Of a stretch of 64,000 nt of DNA, positions 62,015-64,000 are shown one piece after another. Position 1 is the stretch's first letter. Each line of letters opens with the position of its first letter. Source of the DNA: Alistipes sp. (lineage in GTDB: Bacteria; Bacteroidota; Bacteroidia; Bacteroidales; Rikenellaceae); contig NZ_JAHHQJ010000001.1 of the NCBI RefSeq assembly GCF_020026455.1, positions 62,001 through 126,000 of the forward strand, given 5' to 3'. Position numbers and translations under genes: made by a program. Under the pieces are notes generated by a model that was not told the DNA's origin, did no database searches, and saw only the letters and a list, made by a program, of their open reading frames with translations.

Positions 62015-62140
62015 TCGGTTTCTACGGTCCGGAGCGGGCGATGCATGCTCCGGGAGGCGGTGGAGGGGCTTCGGAGGGGCGCCGTGTTATCGCCTGTCGG
62101 GCGGACGCTCTGTTTAAGCCCCCTCCCTTATGTCCGAGCC

Positions 62141-62196
62141 GGAGCGGTGTTGCCTGCCGGATCGGTGTCGGCTGCTGGAGCGGTGTTGCCCGCCGG
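62141..62196 (+). repeat. Duplicated 20-base word past the GH2-like gene
   Basis: GGAGCGGTGTTGCCYGCCGG occurs at 62141-62160 and 62177-62196, identical at 19 of 20 positions, with period 36. On the reverse strand one frame reads as an Ala/Pro/Asn/Thr/Asp-rich stretch directly beyond the GH2-like stop. AAGCCCCCTCCC occurs just beside it (62116-62127). Confidence 0.7.
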
Positions 62197-62231
62197 GGTG
62201 CTGTCGGCCGGCGGTTGTCGGGCCCCCGTGC

Positions 62232-63587
62232 TTACAGGTCCGAATTCCACTCTCCGTCGGTGTCGGAGTAGATCACCGGACGGGACTTTTCGACCGACTT
62301 GAGCCATTGGTAGGCCTTGTACATATTGTAGCCGTTGCCCGAAGGACCGCCCAGCTCGTAGGCGATGACGCAGGTGAAATTGCGCGAACGGTAGTACATC
62401 GCCTTCACGCGCTCGAGGTAGTCGCCGACGAGTTGCGGATCGTTCGACGGTGTGCCTCCGACGGTGCGGTCGTCGCTCCGCTCCGGGGCGTTGATGTTCG
62501 CCCGGTCGATGACGTAGAGGCCCAGTTCGTCGCACAGGGCGTAGAACCACGCGGGCTGCGGATAGCCGGGGCAGATGGTGTTCTTGCCCTTGGCCTTCAG
62601 TGCTTTCAGCTCCGCGAGCGTTGTCTTGCGGTCGGCGGCGGCGTTGTATTCGGCCTTGACGGGTTTCGCCTCCTTGCCCAGCCGCATGATGCGCCCGTCG
62701 ACGAGTTCGGTTTTGCCGAAGCCGACCTTCAGGGGCATATACTCCTTGTAGACTCCGTTGCGGCGCGTGAAGAGCATCACCTTGTAGAGGGGCGGCGTTT
62801 TGCCGCCGGCCTCCCATTTGTTCTCGTAGGTGTGGTAGATGAACGGCGAGAAGCGCACCGTGTCGGTCGAGCGGCCCGGGATGGTGATCTCGGTCATGTT
62901 GAACTCGAGCAGCTTGCCCTGCGGCGAGTAGATGTCGTAGCCGACGGTGACGGGTTCCTCGTAGTTGTAGGCGTTCTGCGCCACGATTTTGAGGTCGAGC
63001 ATTCCGAAGTTGCGCCCGAGCGAGTCGGGAACCAGTCCGATCTCGAAATCGGCGATCGAGCGTTTGTTCTGGTAATAGAGGTAGCTGTTCGCAAAGGGCT
63101 TGCGGGAGACGGAGGACGGGGCGTCGAGCTGCCGGGCGGGATTGTCGCTGCGCATCAGCAGTTTGAAGTCATTGGCGCCCTCGCGGATGAAGGGGGTCAG
63201 GTCGAATTCGGCGGGTGTCAGCGGATCGCCGACCTCGGCCACCTGGCGGTCGTTGAGCCAGAGCGAATAGGCCGAACCGGGGTTTTCCACGTGCAGGTAG
63301 ACCACGCCGTCGGTCCAGGCGAAGGGGATCTCGATCTCCTGTTCGAGGATGGCATGGAGAGGGCCTTCGGCGGCCATCGTCACCACGGGATTGAAAGCCT
63401 TCCAGTGGCCTCCGTCTTCGCGGTTGCGGGCCTCGGCGTCGTGGCGCGCGTCGTAGGGGACGACCTCCGTACGGTAGACGCGGCCCCCTCCGGGCGCCAT
63501 CGGGACCGGATTCCTCTCCTCCATGATCTGGGCCGCCGCAGAGAGCGTGCAGGCTGCCAGTGCAGCCGTCAATAGCGTTCGTTTCAT
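62232..63587 (-). CDS. GH2-like secreted protein, catalytically degenerate
   Basis: A 451-residue protein with a signal peptide (to about residue 20). It has a GH2 sugar-binding-like domain (VVYLHVENPGSAYSLWLNDRQV), an Ig-like middle domain, and the first part of a TIM barrel (AWFYALCDELGLYVIDRANI). Compared with the GH2 patterns DEANIE and GNESG, Arg362 replaces the first Glu, and the acid/base Glu is Pro415 in ELGGPSGNG. The protein ends before the nucleophile strand. It is therefore likely inactive as a glycosidase, or a binding protein. A frameshift near the 3' end cannot be excluded, because an adjacent frame stays open for about 100 more bases past this stop. Confidence 0.75.
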   Translation of the reverse strand: MKRTLLTAALAACTLSAAAQIMEERNPVPMAPGGGRVYRTEVVPYDARHDAEARNREDGGHWKAFNPVVTMAAEGPLHAILEQEIEIPFAWTDGVVYLHVENPGSAYSLWLNDRQVAEVGDPLTPAEFDLTPFIREGANDFKLLMRSDNPARQLDAPSSVSRKPFANSYLYYQNKRSIADFEIGLVPDSLGRNFGMLDLKIVAQNAYNYEEPVTVGYDIYSPQGKLLEFNMTEITIPGRSTDTVRFSPFIYHTYENKWEAGGKTPPLYKVMLFTRRNGVYKEYMPLKVGFGKTELVDGRIMRLGKEAKPVKAEYNAAADRKTTLAELKALKAKGKNTICPGYPQPAWFYALCDELGLYVIDRANINAPERSDDRTVGGTPSNDPQLVGDYLERVKAMYYRSRNFTCVIAYELGGPSGNGYNMYKAYQWLKSVEKSRPVIYSDTDGEWNSDL

Positions 63588-63612
63588 CGTTTACGGGGGT
63601 ATGTAATCAGGA

Positions 63613-63643
63613 CAAAGGTATAAAAAAGTTGGATCGGTTCAAA
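63613..63643 (-). promoter_or_regulatory. Proximal promoter of the GH2-like gene
   Basis: Reverse strand: TTTG (63643-63640), 19 bases, TACCTTTG (63620-63613), an exact consensus. The start near 63606 lies about 20 bases before the gene. Confidence 0.75.
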
Positions 63644-63701
63644 ACGGAATCGCATGCCGGCCGCGAAAACACGCCGATGCAGCGAGGGGCCGTTGCGGCA
63701 C

Positions 63702-63732
63702 CAAAGGTACTTTTTTTTTGACAAATCGCAAA
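63702..63732 (-). promoter_or_regulatory. Distal promoter toward the GH2-like gene
   Basis: Reverse strand: TTTG (63732-63729), 19 bases, TACCTTTG (63709-63702). It is another exact match and is interleaved with the oppositely directed asnS promoter, so the two may exclude one another. Confidence 0.65.
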
Positions 63733-63747
63733 TTATCGTTAACTTTG
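63717..63747 (+). promoter_or_regulatory. Promoter of asnS
   Basis: TTTG (63717-63720), 19 bases, TAACTTTG (63740-63747). Transcription near 63754 gives a leader of about 37 bases before the asnS start codon. Confidence 0.8.
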
Positions 63748-63790
63748 TCAATTCGGAAAAAACGACTGGAAACACAGACAAAAACGAGAT

Positions 63791-64000
63791 ATGAAAACGC
63801 AGAGAATCGTAGAAATCCTGAAATCGGACGCTGTCGATACCGACATCGTCGTAAAAGGCTGGGTGCGCACCAAGCGCGGCAACAAGAACGTGGCGTTCAT
63901 CGCCCTGAATGACGGGTCGTGCGTGGGTAACATACAGGTGGTGGTCGATCTGGCCAAAATCCCCGAGGAGCAGCTCAAACCCGTGACCACGGGCGCCTGT
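63791..64000 (+). CDS. asnS: Asparaginyl-tRNA synthetase, N-terminal part
   Basis: The first 70 residues of a class II tRNA synthetase, cut by the window end. VKGWVRTKRGNKNVAFIALNDGSCVGNIQVVVDL is the N-terminal OB-fold anticodon-binding domain in the form typical of AsnRS. The start MKTQRIVEIL follows a consensus promoter. AspRS has a related domain, but the short N-terminus and the N-V-A-F-I-A-L-N-D-G pattern favour AsnRS. Confidence 0.88.
   Translation, partial: MKTQRIVEILKSDAVDTDIVVKGWVRTKRGNKNVAFIALNDGSCVGNIQVVVDLAKIPEEQLKPVTTGAC

Overview
The window is a high-GC chromosomal segment of a Bacteroidales bacterium, most like Alistipes (Rikenellaceae). This placement is inferred from the base composition, a SusC/SusD pair, a GH92 mannosidase, BACON and DUF4840-type lipoproteins, and promoters that repeatedly match the Bacteroidetes consensus TTTG-N19-21-TAnnTTTG. 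No rRNA, tRNA, CRISPR array, transposase or phage gene was seen.

Layout. 1-9.3 kb: the end of a GNAT gene, an AsmA-like protein, a LysO-type lysine exporter, a four-gene reverse-strand operon (small 2TM protein, two paralogous membrane proteins, winged-helix regulator), a small GNAT-like protein, mutY, a Ca/Na antiporter and a ZIP metal transporter. 9.7-15.9 kb: a probable glycerol-phosphate module. It has a secreted metallophosphoesterase and a HAD-IIA phosphatase on one strand, and a glycerol-1-phosphate dehydrogenase, an OPA-type organophosphate transporter and a DeoR regulator on the other. 16.1-26.7 kb: the complete de novo UMP pathway in one direction (pyrC-carA-carB-pyrK-pyrD-pyrF-redoxin-pyrE-pyrB), behind a promoter and a leader that ends in an intrinsic terminator. 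26.8-29.1 kb: a GH92 lipoprotein. 29.1-44.4 kb: the purine pathway (purE-K-L-[secreted EEP phosphatase/nuclease]-C-F-M-N-H-D-folD), again behind a promoter and a leader with an intrinsic terminator, and closed by a strong bidirectional terminator. Only purB and purA of the route to AMP are absent.

44.5-53.5 kb, reverse strand: a SusCD locus whose only enzyme is a large calcineurin-like phosphoesterase, followed by SusC, SusD and a BACON lipoprotein. 53.8-62.0 kb, reverse strand: a compact run rlmH, LuxR-type regulator, TonB-dependent receptor, DUF4840-like lipoprotein, nadC, LTA-synthase-like phosphoglycerol transferase and a DUF2156-GNAT fusion. 62.2-63.6 kb: a GH2-like protein that lacks catalytic residues. 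The window ends in the first 70 codons of asnS.

The most interesting points are the two leader/terminator regions ahead of the pyrimidine and purine operons, a PyrB that carries a PyrI-like zinc-binding tail, and the glycerol-1-phosphate module. Promoters, hairpins and leader structures were found by eye and no folding program was run.
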